64,000 bases of DNA from Vibrio pelagius (GCF_024347575.1 NZ_AP025503.1:1426001-1490000), one strand, 5' to 3'. Counted from the first letter of the stretch, positions 44,967 through 54,480 are shown. Notes: generated from the sequence alone by a model not told the origin. Program-made: numbers and translations.

Positions 44967-45003
44967 GAAAGCCGCTCTGTTGGGAGCGGCTTTCTGGTTT
45001 TAG
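44967..45003 (+). terminator. Terminator between GH3 gene and the convergent chemoreceptor gene
   Basis: AGAAAGCCGCTC/GAGCGGCTTTCT stem with a 6-nt loop and a T-rich 3' side. It may also serve the convergent gene. Confidence 0.85.
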
Positions 45004-45027
45004 TTGGGTAGAGTTTTAACTTAGAGG

Positions 45028-46953
45028 TTAAACCTTAAAACGACTCATCAAGGTGCTGATACTGTGGTTGAGCTGTTTGATCTCAACGGACTCATTCACT
45101 TGATTCACACTCAATTTATTGAGCTCCAGTACCATTTGGTCAATCTCATGGACACTCTTTGTGATGCTCTGTGTGACGGCGTTTTGCTCAGCGGATGCAC
45201 TAGAGATATCACTGTTGAAGCGACTTACGACTTCCATCTTTTCACTCAATTTAGAGAGCATCTCTACGGCTTGAACCACTTGATTGCGTGTTTTTTCACA
45301 GTTCAATTTAGTGAGCTCAATCGATTTTACTAAACCTTCAGACTGGCCTTGGAGGTTAGAGAGTGCTTCCTCAATTTCTGACGTACTCTCTTGAGTGCGA
45401 TTTGCTAATGCTCTCACTTCATCAGCGACCACAGCAAAGCCACGACCGTGTTCACCTGCACGTGCAGCTTCAATAGATGCGTTTAGAGCGAGTAGGTTGG
45501 TTTGTTCAGCGATACCACCGATGACAGTTACGATAGATTGAATACTTTGGGATTCATTGGCCATCGCAATAATGTCATGAGATGTGGTATCAACTTGCTC
45601 TTCCAAAGAGTTAATGTAGGACTCAGTTAGCACATTGATTTGCTTGGTCTCATCACTGAATGTGGCTGCGTTGTGAGCGGCTTCGGCTGCAGACTGCGAG
45701 TTTCTCTCTACTTCAATGGAGGCGTGAGATAGGCTATCAATCGCTGTGACAACTTGACTAGTCTCGTTGGTGTGAACTTGCAACACGCTGTTGGTTTCTT
45801 GGCAACAACTCTCGATGCTATCAACCTTACCTTCAAGCACCACGTTTTTCTGTTTAACTTCGGTGATCATGCTCTGAAGGCCACTGATGAAGATATTGAT
45901 ATCTCGTGCAATCTTACCAAGGTCATCATTGGTTCTTTCCTCCAAGCGCTGGGTTAGGTCACCATTGCCTTGAGATAAGTCATGAACAATGTTACGTAGC
46001 GAGATGATAGGGTGGTATAGCATGTTGAGTAGCAAAGTCATCACAGCAATTGAGCAGATGACAGCGGCCACTATCAACATTTGAGCATTGAAGACCACCT
46101 TGTCTAGAGTTCTCATAGCGATTTTAGGGTCGATAACCGAGATCATATGCCACTGGTTCGAATCACCGATATTGACGACTTTAGCCATTAGCATCATCTC
46201 TTTTTGGTCAATACTACCGCGAATAAACACTTCCGATTGACGTGTTGCCGCCGCTATCTGAGTTGTAGCTGGCAATGAACTAATCATGGTTTGAGGAGCG
46301 ATACTTTCAATGGTAGAAGCGATGATCATGCCTTTGTCGTCAACGATTAAGCCGCGAGCTTGATAGATTTTTTCCAGTTCACCCAATTTATCCTCCAAAT
46401 CATCAAAGCGAAGGTCGGCCATAAGTACGCTGTTTTCAAAAGAGTACATTACACCAACCATTGGCGTTTGCGTGCTTTTGGTAAAGAACAGGTCGCTAAA
46501 AGAGAGTCCAGAACGAGTTTTGGCCTGTTTGTACCAAGGGCGACTCGTTGGATTGTACTTCTCTGGAATACCAATGCCGTTTGGAAAAGATTCGGAAGGG
46601 CGTGATGTAAAAGAGCGACCATCATCGAAGCCAATGACCATCTTATCAATGCCGCCTAGTTTAGCCGAGTAGTGCATCAGCGCTTGATACTCGACCTCAA
46701 ATTTTGCAGCGTTGAGCTCTGCTGCTGTTGAGTTCACGACGGCAATGGTGCGTTGTACATCTTGCTCAATCTCATTGATCTCTACAGAGAGAGAACGGTC
46801 GATCTCTTTGTAAATGGTCTCTTCAACCTGCTCTTTGGCTAGGTTGAACGAAAACCAGTTTGATGCAATTAGCGAAACGGTGGTGACAGCGGCCACCATA
46901 AGGATGAGTTTGCCTTTAAAACCTAGTGGAAATAACGTTTTTATGTTTTTCAT
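45028..46953 (-). CDS. Methyl-accepting chemotaxis protein with dCache sensor
   Basis: Transmembrane chemoreceptor of 641 residues. It has helix 1 (about 12-32), a periplasmic double-Cache domain (about 35-285, with [12 protein letters not shown] and [19 protein letters not shown]), helix 2 (about 287-310), HAMP (about 312-365) and a signalling domain whose tip reads [39 protein letters not shown]. No C-terminal NWETF-type methyltransferase tether is present. The dCache pocket pattern fits amino-acid or organic-acid ligands, but the ligand cannot be read from sequence. It sits between a glucanase gene and alginate genes, so a carbohydrate-related role is possible. Confidence 0.94.
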   Translation of the reverse strand: MKNIKTLFPLGFKGKLILMVAAVTTVSLIASNWFSFNLAKEQVEETIYKEIDRSLSVEINEIEQDVQRTIAVVNSTAAELNAAKFEVEYQALMHYSAKLGGIDKMVIGFDDGRSFTSRPSESFPNGIGIPEKYNPTSRPWYKQAKTRSGLSFSDLFFTKSTQTPMVGVMYSFENSVLMADLRFDDLEDKLGELEKIYQARGLIVDDKGMIIASTIESIAPQTMISSLPATTQIAAATRQSEVFIRGSIDQKEMMLMAKVVNIGDSNQWHMISVIDPKIAMRTLDKVVFNAQMLIVAAVICSIAVMTLLLNMLYHPIISLRNIVHDLSQGNGDLTQRLEERTNDDLGKIARDINIFISGLQSMITEVKQKNVVLEGKVDSIESCCQETNSVLQVHTNETSQVVTAIDSLSHASIEVERNSQSAAEAAHNAATFSDETKQINVLTESYINSLEEQVDTTSHDIIAMANESQSIQSIVTVIGGIAEQTNLLALNASIEAARAGEHGRGFAVVADEVRALANRTQESTSEIEEALSNLQGQSEGLVKSIELTKLNCEKTRNQVVQAVEMLSKLSEKMEVVSRFNSDISSASAEQNAVTQSITKSVHEIDQMVLELNKLSVNQVNESVEIKQLNHSISTLMSRFKV

Positions 46954-47369
46954 AGTTGTTCACGCAAATAGACAAGTGAATTTAGACATTGATTGTGTCG
47001 CTCTAAAACGGTTCGTAATAATCAATTATGTTGTGTGATGTTATTGTATTATTTTTAGGTTATGCAATCTGTGAGAAAAATCCATCTGTCAAACCAAATA
47101 ATCGCCAACTATGTGACTTAACTAGAATTTACAACTATCGTGATTTCCCTTCAAAACACCTCTTTTTATGCCACAAGTAGCAATACATTCACCGAATGGG
47201 TTATTACTCATTTATTGACATAGCTCTCTATTTCGCAATCAAAAACTAACCATTTTAAATTATTAATAATACAATAATGCTGATTGTGGCGTTTAAAGGC
47301 TTATTCGTTGTTGTTAAACACCGCAATCTATTGTTGCTTTTGAACTGACTTATGGTTGGTTCATAGAGG

Positions 47370-47571
47370 TTACAAATGAGTTATGTTCCCATTTTACTGA
47401 ACACAGCAGTTAGCCGATTTTGGTGAAAAAGTTGAGTAACGCCAGCAACTATGAGGCGAACGTAGAATTCCGTGGGGGTATCGTTTGTCTTGCTGAACGT
47501 TCTCTTGCTGCTTTTGTTCAGGCGGTTTATCCGTTTTGCCCACGTCTTGTTCTCGGACGTGGGCTTTTTTA
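47370..47571 (+). ncRNA. Candidate small RNA ending in an orphan terminator
   Basis: A strong Rho-independent terminator (stem GCCCACGTC/GACGTGGGC at 47538-47564, then six T) stands in the middle of a gene-free region and follows no plus-strand gene; the nearest gene to the left is on the other strand. A possible promoter is TTGAAC (47340-47345) with ATAGAG (47363-47368) at 17-bp spacing. The 5' end is therefore a guess. The sequence before the terminator is much less AT-rich than the flanks. I do not recognise a known Vibrio small RNA. Confidence 0.45.
47538..47571 (+). terminator. Orphan Rho-independent terminator
   Basis: Perfect 9-bp GC-rich stem, 9-nt loop, six T. See the candidate small RNA. 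Confidence 0.88.
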
Positions 47572-47761
47572 TATGTATGACAAGAGCCTGGTTTTTATCT
47601 GTGGTGGAAAGAAGGATGATAAACAGACCACACAGGTGATTCATTAAACGCTCTAACCCTTTATCCAAAAGGGTTTAACACCTCAAGCGACACTAGAAAC
47701 CCACTAGGATCGACCAATTCACAAAAATAATATTAATCTGCCATTAATCACACTTTTGACT

Positions 47762-47776
47762 TATTGTAGTACAATA
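47762..47776. promoter_or_regulatory. 15-bp palindrome TATTGTAGTACAATA ahead of the SSS symporter
   Basis: Perfect palindrome with 7-bp arms around a central G, 65 bp before the symporter start. Its TTGTA half resembles the TTGTAT element found at other alginate promoters. It is a candidate regulator site. Confidence 0.5.
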
Positions 47777-47841
47777 CATTAGGTTTATAGCTATGATGTA
47801 CAGGTCGAAACTAATTATAGAAAAACAAAAGGTCTATTAGA

Positions 47842-49626
47842 ATGGAACTCAATACAGCTATTGTAGGCATCTATTTCTTATTTCTTATCGCTATAGGATG
47901 GATGTTCAGAACGTTTACTAGTACCACCAGTGATTACTTCCGTGGGGGCGGTAACATGCTTTGGTGGATGGTAGGTGCTACGGCATTTATGACGCAATTC
48001 TCTGCTTGGACATTTACAGGTGCTGCAGGTAAGGCGTACAACGATGGTTTTGCCGTCGCCATCATCTTTTTGGCAAATGCGTTTGGCTACTTCATGAACT
48101 TTGCGTACTTTGCTCCTAAGTTCCGCCAACTTCGTGTTGTTACGGTAATCGAAGCTATCCGTATGCGTTTCGGTGCTGCGAATGAGCAAGTGTTTACTTG
48201 GTCTTCAATGCCGAACTCTGTTGTATCGGCTGGTGTTTGGTTGAATGCACTTGCAATCATTGCTTCAGGCATCTTCGGCTTTGACATGACAATGACAATC
48301 TGGATTACAGGTCTGGTCGTTCTGGCAATGTCGGTGACAGGGGGATCATGGGCAGTAATCGCATCTGACTTTATGCAGATGGTTATCATCATGGCAGTAA
48401 CGGTTACTTGTGCGGTGGTCGCTGTTGTTCAAGGTGGCGGTGTTGGTGAGATCATCAATAACTTCCCGGTCGGTGATACTGGCTCTTTCGTAGCGGGTAA
48501 CAATCTGAATTACCTAAGCATCTTTAGCATTTGGGCATTCTTCATCTTTGTTAAGCAGTTCTCTATTACTAACAACATGCTCAACTCTTACCGTTACCTA
48601 GCGGCAAAAGACTCCAAAAACGCTAAGAAAGCGGCGCTTCTTGCTTGTGTGCTAATGCTTGGCGGTGTGTTCATCTGGTTCATGCCTTCTTGGTACATTG
48701 CTGGTCAAGGCGTCGACCTATCTGCTGCCTATCCTGAAGCTGGTTCTAAAGCGGGTGATTTCGCTTACCTATACTTTGTACAAGAGTACATGCCAGCTGG
48801 TATGGTTGGTCTTCTGGTAGCGGCAATGTTTGCAGCAACCATGTCGTCTATGGACTCAGGTCTAAACCGTAACTCAGGTATTTTCGTTAAGAACTTCTAC
48901 GAACCTGTTGTTCGTAAAGGTCAGGCTTCAGAGAAAGAGCTAGTTACTGTATCGAAGATTACTTCTACAGTGTTTGGTATCGCAATTATCCTTATCGCAC
49001 AGTTCATCAACTCTCTAAAAGGTTTGAGTTTGTTCGATACTATGATGTACGTGGGGGCGCTAATCGGCTTCCCAATGACAATTCCAGCATTCCTTGGCTT
49101 CTTCATTAAGAAGACTCCTGATTGGGCAGGTTGGGGTACGCTAATTGTAGGTGGTCTGGTTTCTTACATTGTTGGCTTCGTTATCAATGCAGAGATGGTT
49201 TCATCACTATTTGGTCTTGAAGAGCTAACTAAGCGTGAATGGTCTGATGTTAAGGTTGCGATTGGTCTAATCGGTCACATCACACTAACAGGTGGTTTCT
49301 TCATCGCTTCGACTCTGTTCTACAAACCACTACGTGAAGATCGTCAAGCTGATGTCGATAAGTTCTTCAATAACTTAGATACACCTTTGGTTGCTGAGTC
49401 TACAGAGCAGAAGAAACTGGACAACAAACAGCGCCAAATGCTTGGTAAACTTATCGCAGTAGCGGGTGTGGGTGTGATGTTTATGGCACTTCTATCAAAC
49501 CCGATGTGGGGACGTATGGTGTTCATCCTATGTGGCGCGATTGTCGGTGGTGTTGGTATGCTGCTTGTGAAAGCGGTGGATGAAACTGTTGAAGAGAAGG
49601 GCACGGTATCAGAACAAACCTCGTGA
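47842..49626 (+). CDS. SSS family sodium/solute symporter, probable uronate (DEH-type) importer
   Basis: Inner-membrane sodium:solute symporter of 594 residues with about 14 hydrophobic segments. The early motif DYFRGGGNMLWWMVGATAFMTQFSAWTFTGAAGKAY (about 31-66) and the later MFAATMSSMDSGLNRNSGIFVKNFY (about 332-356) are characteristic of SSF proteins related to sugar and uronate transporters. The ribosome-binding site AAAGG precedes the ATG. In alginolytic vibrios, SSS proteins of this type (Toa group) import unsaturated uronates made from alginate. The proximity of PL7, kdgM and DEH-reductase-like genes supports that role, but other organic solutes remain possible. Codon bias suggests high expression. 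Confidence 0.87.
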   Translation: MELNTAIVGIYFLFLIAIGWMFRTFTSTTSDYFRGGGNMLWWMVGATAFMTQFSAWTFTGAAGKAYNDGFAVAIIFLANAFGYFMNFAYFAPKFRQLRVVTVIEAIRMRFGAANEQVFTWSSMPNSVVSAGVWLNALAIIASGIFGFDMTMTIWITGLVVLAMSVTGGSWAVIASDFMQMVIIMAVTVTCAVVAVVQGGGVGEIINNFPVGDTGSFVAGNNLNYLSIFSIWAFFIFVKQFSITNNMLNSYRYLAAKDSKNAKKAALLACVLMLGGVFIWFMPSWYIAGQGVDLSAAYPEAGSKAGDFAYLYFVQEYMPAGMVGLLVAAMFAATMSSMDSGLNRNSGIFVKNFYEPVVRKGQASEKELVTVSKITSTVFGIAIILIAQFINSLKGLSLFDTMMYVGALIGFPMTIPAFLGFFIKKTPDWAGWGTLIVGGLVSYIVGFVINAEMVSSLFGLEELTKREWSDVKVAIGLIGHITLTGGFFIASTLFYKPLREDRQADVDKFFNNLDTPLVAESTEQKKLDNKQRQMLGKLIAVAGVGVMFMALLSNPMWGRMVFILCGAIVGGVGMLLVKAVDETVEEKGTVSEQTS

Positions 49627-49663
49627 TGGTTGATAGACCTTTAATCTCAAATAGATAACTTTA

Positions 49664-49697
49664 AAGCGGCTGATCGTTCAGCCGCTTCTGTCGTTTT
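49664..49697 (+). terminator. Terminator after the SSS symporter
   Basis: Perfect 10-bp stem AAGCGGCTGA/TCAGCCGCTT with a 4-nt loop. The T tract is interrupted (CTGTCGTTTTT). Confidence 0.7.
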
Positions 49698-49746
49698 TGT
49701 TGTATAGCTTTCGACCCAAGAAGCGACTTGTTGTTTTTCGATAAAT

Positions 49747-49783
49747 AAAACCCCGATATGTCATCCATATCGGGGTTATTTTT
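49747..49783 (-). terminator. Terminator of the exonuclease/DUF294 operon
   Basis: AACCCCGATATG/CATATCGGGGTT stem. On the minus strand it is followed by TTATTTAT; T residues also flank the plus side, so it may work both ways. Confidence 0.8.
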
Positions 49784-49814
49784 ATGGGGTAAGATCTATT
49801 TGTATTAACGGTTT

Positions 49815-50525
49815 TTACTTGTGACTCAAACTGTATAGCTTGGCGATGGGGACTGATGTCGTTGGTGAGAGACGTTTCTTTTGTGCCAAGAAGAGCTCGG
49901 CGGTTGAGACTGCATCGATCAGTGCGTTGTGATTGTTATACTCCGGCAACCCATAGCGTTCACGTGTCGAAGACAAAGAGTAGTCTAAGTCGTGTTCGTT
50001 GCGCGCTTTCGCCATGTTCTTATCGATCGCTAACGTATCGACCCATAAGATAGGCAAATCTACCACTTGATAATAGGTATCTAGGTAACGGTCGATAAAC
50101 GCTTTCTCTACACCACAGGCATGAGCAATGAGCACTTTACCTGCAGCAGCTTCGAAAAATTGACTCATAGCGTTCGGTAGCGAGATACCATCTCTAAGCA
50201 TTTGCGGAGTGATATGGTTAATCACCGCGGTTTCAGGTACTACAGAAGACTCTTCATTGATGTAAAGGTGTGATGCGGAGTTTAGATTGATTTTGTCTGC
50301 ATTTATCTCAACCCAACCCATAGACAATATAAGGTCGCTTTCCGCTTGCAGTCCTGTCGTCTCTAGATCCAAAACAATATAGCTCAGCTCTTCAGCTTTG
50401 GTGTCGAGAGTACATTCTGGTTCAGACACCAAAGCGGTCAGTTCAGAAGCCTGATGGCGTTGCTCAATAAAGAGCTCTCTCTTTTTATTTAGACGCATCA
50501 ATGGGTGAAAGCGTTTAAATAGCAT
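49815..50525 (-). CDS. DnaQ-like 3'-5' exonuclease (DEDDh)
   Basis: A 236-residue exonuclease of the DnaQ / DNA polymerase III epsilon-like superfamily. ExoI is VLDLETTG (about residues 51-58), ExoII is represented by AHACGVEKAFIDRYL, and ExoIII by HNALIDAVSTAELF with the catalytic His (DEDDh type). It is transcribed with, and 3 bp after, the cNMP/CBS/DUF294 gene. In many gammaproteobacteria these two genes accompany an acetate-type SSS transporter. Here they are convergent to a different SSS gene. It is unlikely to be the replicative epsilon subunit. Its physiological substrate is unknown. Confidence 0.9.
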   Translation of the reverse strand: MLFKRFHPLMRLNKKRELFIEQRHQASELTALVSEPECTLDTKAEELSYIVLDLETTGLQAESDLILSMGWVEINADKINLNSASHLYINEESSVVPETAVINHITPQMLRDGISLPNAMSQFFEAAAGKVLIAHACGVEKAFIDRYLDTYYQVVDLPILWVDTLAIDKNMAKARNEHDLDYSLSSTRERYGLPEYNNHNALIDAVSTAELFLAQKKRLSPTTSVPIAKLYSLSHK

Positions 50526-50528
50526 GTA

Positions 50529-52388
50529 TTAGCCTCCGAATTTCATTTTTGCAGCATCTTGCAATTCCGCTATGATCCTAAAGGCATCTTTGAGGTGTTT
50601 ACGTTCAAAGCTACCAAAACTGTTTGGGTTGATATGGTTGTTGGGCTCATCACCTTGTTTAAGTGCTTCGAGTTGATGACTGAAACGGAAAGAAAGAATG
50701 AAACGATACGCGTTGATAATGTTCTTGTACGAATCTTCGCTGAGTGAACCTTTCTCGAATGCAGTTCTAAATCGTTCATCTGTCGCTGACAGGTCACAAG
50801 ATACGGCCAGCCCATAGATGCGTGCGAGATCGATGATCAGGTTAATCGCGTACTTCTTAATATTGAGTGTCTTCTTGTTTTCGCCGGTCTTTTCAAGAAC
50901 CAAGCTATTGAAAATTCCTAAAGGAGGGTTGGTATTCACCGCATCGTTAACCAGCATAGTAAGGAAGCTTCGATTGCTTTGAATATTTTGATGCAGTTCG
51001 TCCCTTAGAATCTTCTCAAACTCGCTGTTGCCATAAACTGAGCGAATTTCTAGAAAAACGCTAATGTTGAGTAGGCGCTCGTATTCAGGGTTATCCACCC
51101 ATTTCTTGTAATACTGTTTCCAGACCGACAATGGCTGACACCATTTCGGTGTCGCAGCCATGTATTTCCCTGGGCAAAGTGGGTAATGGCAGCTCTCCAA
51201 GCCTTTAGTGACAATCATTGCTAAGTGTTTGAAATAAATACGGTCGTTATCGGTGGCATCGTCAGACAATACAATGGCACTGTCTTGGTCTGAAAGCATG
51301 TGTACTTCATTACGCGCATGTGAACCGGCAACAATCCACGCGAAATCACAGGGTGGAGGACCTAATTTATCAATAGCAATCTGAATAAGACGGCGAGTAT
51401 AGGCATCCATGATCATTGTCATCACCTTACCGACAACTTCTGGACTGACTTTACCCTCAACTAAGGCTTCAAAAATGGCCTGACGTTCTGGAGTAAACTT
51501 AGCCAATGACGATACGCTGCCTGCATATTTAATTTTCTCGATAAGGAAGATAGCTTGAACACGGTGATTTTGAACGAGGTGGGTGGTCGTTAGAAGGCCA
51601 ACCACCTTGTTATCTTGAACGACGGGTAAATTACGAATATTGAACTGCATCATCATCGATGCCGCTTGTAGAACAAGATCGTCTGGCGAAATGGTTAACG
51701 GTGACAGTGTCATAACTTCGGAAATTGGAAGAGATGTACTGACATCTTTCGCGATGACGCGCTTGGTCATGTCTCTGTCTGTAATCAAGCCGACAATTTC
51801 ATCGTCTTCATAGACCACGGCACAAGGAGAGCGTTGAATAAGCATCTCTTTGGCAACGTCTTTAATCGGTTGTTCTGCGGTAACAACAGCCACTCGCCCG
51901 CTTGCGACATCACCGACTCTACGTATAAACAGACCTTTCTCTTTATTTGACCAAACCACATCCAATGCGGATTTTAGACGAACTTGCGCTTGAGACGCGA
52001 AGTGTTCAGCTGACTCTGGATGTTTGGTAAACAGTGTTTTGAGCGCAGAGTGGGGCACAGAGTAGATGAGTGAGTTCTCAATTGCGATAGCTTGATAGAT
52101 TTCACTGCTGTCTTGCTGCTGACCCAGAAAGGTAAAGCCGAAGAGATCTTCAGGTCCTAACTTCGCTCTCAAAACACCATTTGACTTACGTTGCTCCAAC
52201 GCGCCAGTTCGGACGATGTAGAGTGCTTTTTCACCTTTATTTGAGCAAAGATCGATGACTTCACCTTTGCCAACATAGCTTATCTGTATTTGAGAGGCGA
52301 GTTCCCTTAAGGCGTCTTTAGGTACCTTATCAAATGGGTCAATTTTATCGATAAACTGCAATATGTTGGGTAAAAGGGTATCAGACAT
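50529..52388 (-). CDS. Putative nucleotidyltransferase with cNMP-binding, CBS pair and DUF294 domains
   Basis: Cytoplasmic multidomain regulator of 619 residues. It has a cyclic-nucleotide-binding domain (about 10-140), two CBS domains (about 165-285), a DUF294 nucleotidyltransferase domain (about 310-450) with the GSHARNE and SDQDSAIV motifs, and a DUF294 C-terminal domain (about 465-615). Proteins of this build resemble GlnD-type nucleotidyltransferases and are thought to sense adenylate or cyclic nucleotides, but the target is unknown. It is the first gene of a two-gene operon with the exonuclease. A TATTTGTAT element lies 21 bp upstream of its start, in the region shared with the SDR gene. 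Confidence 0.9.
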   Translation of the reverse strand: MSDTLLPNILQFIDKIDPFDKVPKDALRELASQIQISYVGKGEVIDLCSNKGEKALYIVRTGALEQRKSNGVLRAKLGPEDLFGFTFLGQQQDSSEIYQAIAIENSLIYSVPHSALKTLFTKHPESAEHFASQAQVRLKSALDVVWSNKEKGLFIRRVGDVASGRVAVVTAEQPIKDVAKEMLIQRSPCAVVYEDDEIVGLITDRDMTKRVIAKDVSTSLPISEVMTLSPLTISPDDLVLQAASMMMQFNIRNLPVVQDNKVVGLLTTTHLVQNHRVQAIFLIEKIKYAGSVSSLAKFTPERQAIFEALVEGKVSPEVVGKVMTMIMDAYTRRLIQIAIDKLGPPPCDFAWIVAGSHARNEVHMLSDQDSAIVLSDDATDNDRIYFKHLAMIVTKGLESCHYPLCPGKYMAATPKWCQPLSVWKQYYKKWVDNPEYERLLNISVFLEIRSVYGNSEFEKILRDELHQNIQSNRSFLTMLVNDAVNTNPPLGIFNSLVLEKTGENKKTLNIKKYAINLIIDLARIYGLAVSCDLSATDERFRTAFEKGSLSEDSYKNIINAYRFILSFRFSHQLEALKQGDEPNNHINPNSFGSFERKHLKDAFRIIAELQDAAKMKFGG

Positions 52389-52408
52389 AACGAATACTCA
52401 TTGAGATA

Positions 52409-52417
52409 TATTTGTAT
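52409..52417. promoter_or_regulatory. TATTTGTAT element, DUF294/SDR divergent region
   Basis: Exact copy of the 9-bp element recurring in this cluster. It is 21 bp upstream of the minus-strand DUF294 gene and 203 bp upstream of the SDR gene. Confidence 0.4.
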
Positions 52418-52575
52418 GATTATAGCGTTATTTTTTAGAATCTAAAACTAGAATAATGAGTCGAGGTGATAGTTGTTTAAAGTATTAACCATAAATGTAA
52501 TGGTTGATAATTTTTGCGTCGCAATGAGTGTTAGATCTCGTTGTTACACTTCGTATATTGCTGCTTATATAGTGG

Positions 52576-52590
52576 TATTGTATTATAAAT
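52576..52590. promoter_or_regulatory. TATTGTATTATAAAT element ahead of the SDR gene
   Basis: Matches the palindrome TATTGTAGTACAATA (47762-47776) in its left half and partly in its right half. It lies 30 bp before the SDR start codon. Confidence 0.4.
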
Positions 52591-52619
52591 AAAATTGAGG
52601 CAACAAAAGGTGTTCACTG

Positions 52620-53399
52620 ATGTTTGATGATTTAAAAGGCAAGCGTGTACTAATCACAGGTTCAACGTCGGGTATGGGATTAGCAACGGCGAAGTATTTT
52701 GCTCAATGTGGGGCATATATTGGTTTGAATGGCCGCAGCGAAAGAACCTCAGAAATCGAAGCGATCTTAAACGAATTAAGAGAATTAGGGGGAGAGGCTG
52801 AGTTTTTCCAAGCCAACCTAATGCAATCGTCAGGCTGTGAAAAACTTGTTGCCGATTTTACACACCACTTTGGTGGGCTAGACGTGTTGATAAACAACGC
52901 GGGTGGTCTAGGTGGCAGGGAAAACCTAGAGGATATTGATGATGCGTTTTTCGATCGTGTTATTGATCTAAACGCACGATCTGCGCTGATGGTCACCAAG
53001 TTTGCGATTCCACATCTAAGAGCGTCAGCTGCGGAGTCTGGTGAAACATCTTGCGTTGTCAGTACTGGCTCGATCGCAGCACGTGAGGGCGGGGGTGTTG
53101 GAGCTGGTTTATATGCAGCATCGAAAGCTTGGCTTCATGACATCCATCGAAACTGGGTTAAAGAATTTACCAAAGATCGTATTCGTTTCAATATCGTTTC
53201 TCCAGGCACCATTGATACCGCTTTTCACGAAGCAAAATCTGAAGAGGTCAAAGCCGGTATAGCCAATTCAATACCAATGGGACGTTTTGGGCGTGCAGAA
53301 GAGGTTGCTCCGAGTTTCGCTTTCTTATCATCTCATGCCTGTGCAGGTTATATAACCGGACAAATTCTCGACGTTAATGGAGGTCAAATGGCACCATAG
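52620..53399 (+). CDS. SDR family oxidoreductase, probable DEH reductase
   Basis: NAD(P)H-dependent short-chain dehydrogenase of 259 residues. The nucleotide-binding motif TGSTSGMG is at 13-20, NNAG at 92-95, and the catalytic Ser151, Tyr165 and Lys169 (YAASK) are all present. In alginate-degrading vibrios an SDR reduces 4-deoxy-L-erythro-5-hexoseulose uronate (DEH) to 2-keto-3-deoxygluconate (KDG), and such a gene sits with kdgF, kdgM and PL7 genes as here. The substrate call is therefore from context. The kdgF-like gene follows 221 bp later on the same strand. Confidence 0.85.
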   Translation: MFDDLKGKRVLITGSTSGMGLATAKYFAQCGAYIGLNGRSERTSEIEAILNELRELGGEAEFFQANLMQSSGCEKLVADFTHHFGGLDVLINNAGGLGGRENLEDIDDAFFDRVIDLNARSALMVTKFAIPHLRASAAESGETSCVVSTGSIAAREGGGVGAGLYAASKAWLHDIHRNWVKEFTKDRIRFNIVSPGTIDTAFHEAKSEEVKAGIANSIPMGRFGRAEEVAPSFAFLSSHACAGYITGQILDVNGGQMAP

Positions 53400-53536
53400 T
53401 TTATCTCAATTCTTAATGTAAAAAATCTCAGAAGAGTCAGCGTCTTGCTGGCTTTTTTGATCAGATGACACCCAACATTAACATCAAATCGTATGCGCTA
53501 AAGAAAGAGGGTGACAGAAATCACATAATCATTGCT

Positions 53537-53545
53537 TATTTGTAT
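53537..53545. promoter_or_regulatory. TATTTGTAT element ahead of the KdgF-like gene
   Basis: Part of TTATTTGTATGACAAGTT, which includes the near-palindrome TTGTATGACAA. It lies 75 bp before the start codon. Confidence 0.4.
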
Positions 53546-53620
53546 GACAAGTTGAGTGTATCGACTAGAGTTCGCTTAATTAGTCATCACCTGATTAGAT
53601 TTAGCGACAAGGACTGAACA

Positions 53621-53938
53621 ATGAATCTCTTTTATGAAGCCGATAACCACCCTTGGGAAGATCTAGGTAATGGATTGAAGCGTAAAGTAGTGTCGTTAAC
53701 CAAGGATTTGATGGCCGTCCACCTCTGTTTTGATAAAGGCGCCGTAGGTGCGGTCTACGATCACAAAGTACAAGAGCAGATTGGATATGTGGTCAAAGGA
53801 AGTTTTGAAGTTGAAGTTGACGGCAATAAACAAATCCTGAGTGCGGGAGATGCATTTATGGCTCACCATCATCTTGAAAATGGTGCGAAATCTCTCGAAC
53901 ACGGCAGTGTGTTGCTGGATTTAGTCAATCCCAGCTAA
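53621..53938 (+). CDS. kdgF: KdgF-like cupin, unsaturated uronate ring-opening protein
   Basis: A single-domain cupin of 105 residues. KdgF proteins speed conversion of unsaturated uronates (from pectin or alginate lyases) to the linear 5-keto form, DEH or DKI. Family features include the start WEDLGNGLKRKVVSLTKDLMAV, a metal-ligand segment YDHKVQEQIGYVVKGSFEVEVDG (His, Gln) and the C-terminal His motif FMAHHHLENG. The more usual HxH is reduced to a single His in YDHK, as in several KdgF sequences. AAGGAC is 8 bases before the ATG. It lies between the SDR and the KdgM-like porin, consistent with alginate use. Confidence 0.87.
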   Translation: MNLFYEADNHPWEDLGNGLKRKVVSLTKDLMAVHLCFDKGAVGAVYDHKVQEQIGYVVKGSFEVEVDGNKQILSAGDAFMAHHHLENGAKSLEHGSVLLDLVNPS

Positions 53939-54353
53939 TCGCCGATTCAAAGAAGTAAGACATCCCACTTTCAAATCGATTCTGTACCCTACGTTTTCCT
54001 TACGGGCTCGGTTCTGTTCGGAGGCACTGAGGCCGAGCGTCAATACCTGAACATTACAGACTCTCGGTTGGTGTCCACTCTTTTACCTTTCTATTGATTA
54101 TCTCTTTATCTACTTATCCCTCTAAATTTACAATTTTCAGCTGAGTTAAGTCTTATTCCAAGGTTCTACCCATCAGCCAAAGTAGCGGTTATTGCCTTAG
54201 AATTAATGACCAGTACACGCAATTACATATTCCACATATGTCATATCTTATGCTTCAAATGTTCAGCCCGATGAGGTTGGAATCACATCATCTATAGTCG
54301 GTGTGTTGAAGTTAATTTGGCTATACCTTCCCAAATTCTATTTTCCCTGTTTA

Positions 54354-54362
54354 TATTTGTAT
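54354..54362. promoter_or_regulatory. TATTTGTAT element (porin upstream region, distal)
   Basis: Exact 9-bp copy in the context TTATATTTGTATGCTTTA, 313 bp before the porin start. Confidence 0.4.
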
Positions 54363-54480
54363 GCTTTATTTTTTCTGATTAATCCTTTTTAGAACTCATT
54401 TATCTTTATTGATTTTGTCTTTTGTCCTTTTATTCATTGGGTTCTTGTCAATTTCTCTCTGTTTTACTTCATTGGTTTTT

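Larger units (their letters stand above)
46954..47841. other. Long intergenic region upstream of the SSS symporter
   Basis: 888 bp without a convincing ORF. It contains the chemoreceptor promoter (left end), a candidate small RNA with its own terminator (about 47370-47571), a weak palindrome AACCCTTT/AAAGGGTT near 47655-47676, and the TATTGTAGTACAATA palindrome ahead of the symporter. Confidence 0.65.

Noticed and set aside
47381-47668. Open frames on both strands over the orphan terminator (75 codons plus, 95 codons minus)
   Set aside because: Both run through a perfect Rho-independent terminator hairpin, have no ribosome-binding site and show no protein-like conservation signals. A small RNA explains the region better.
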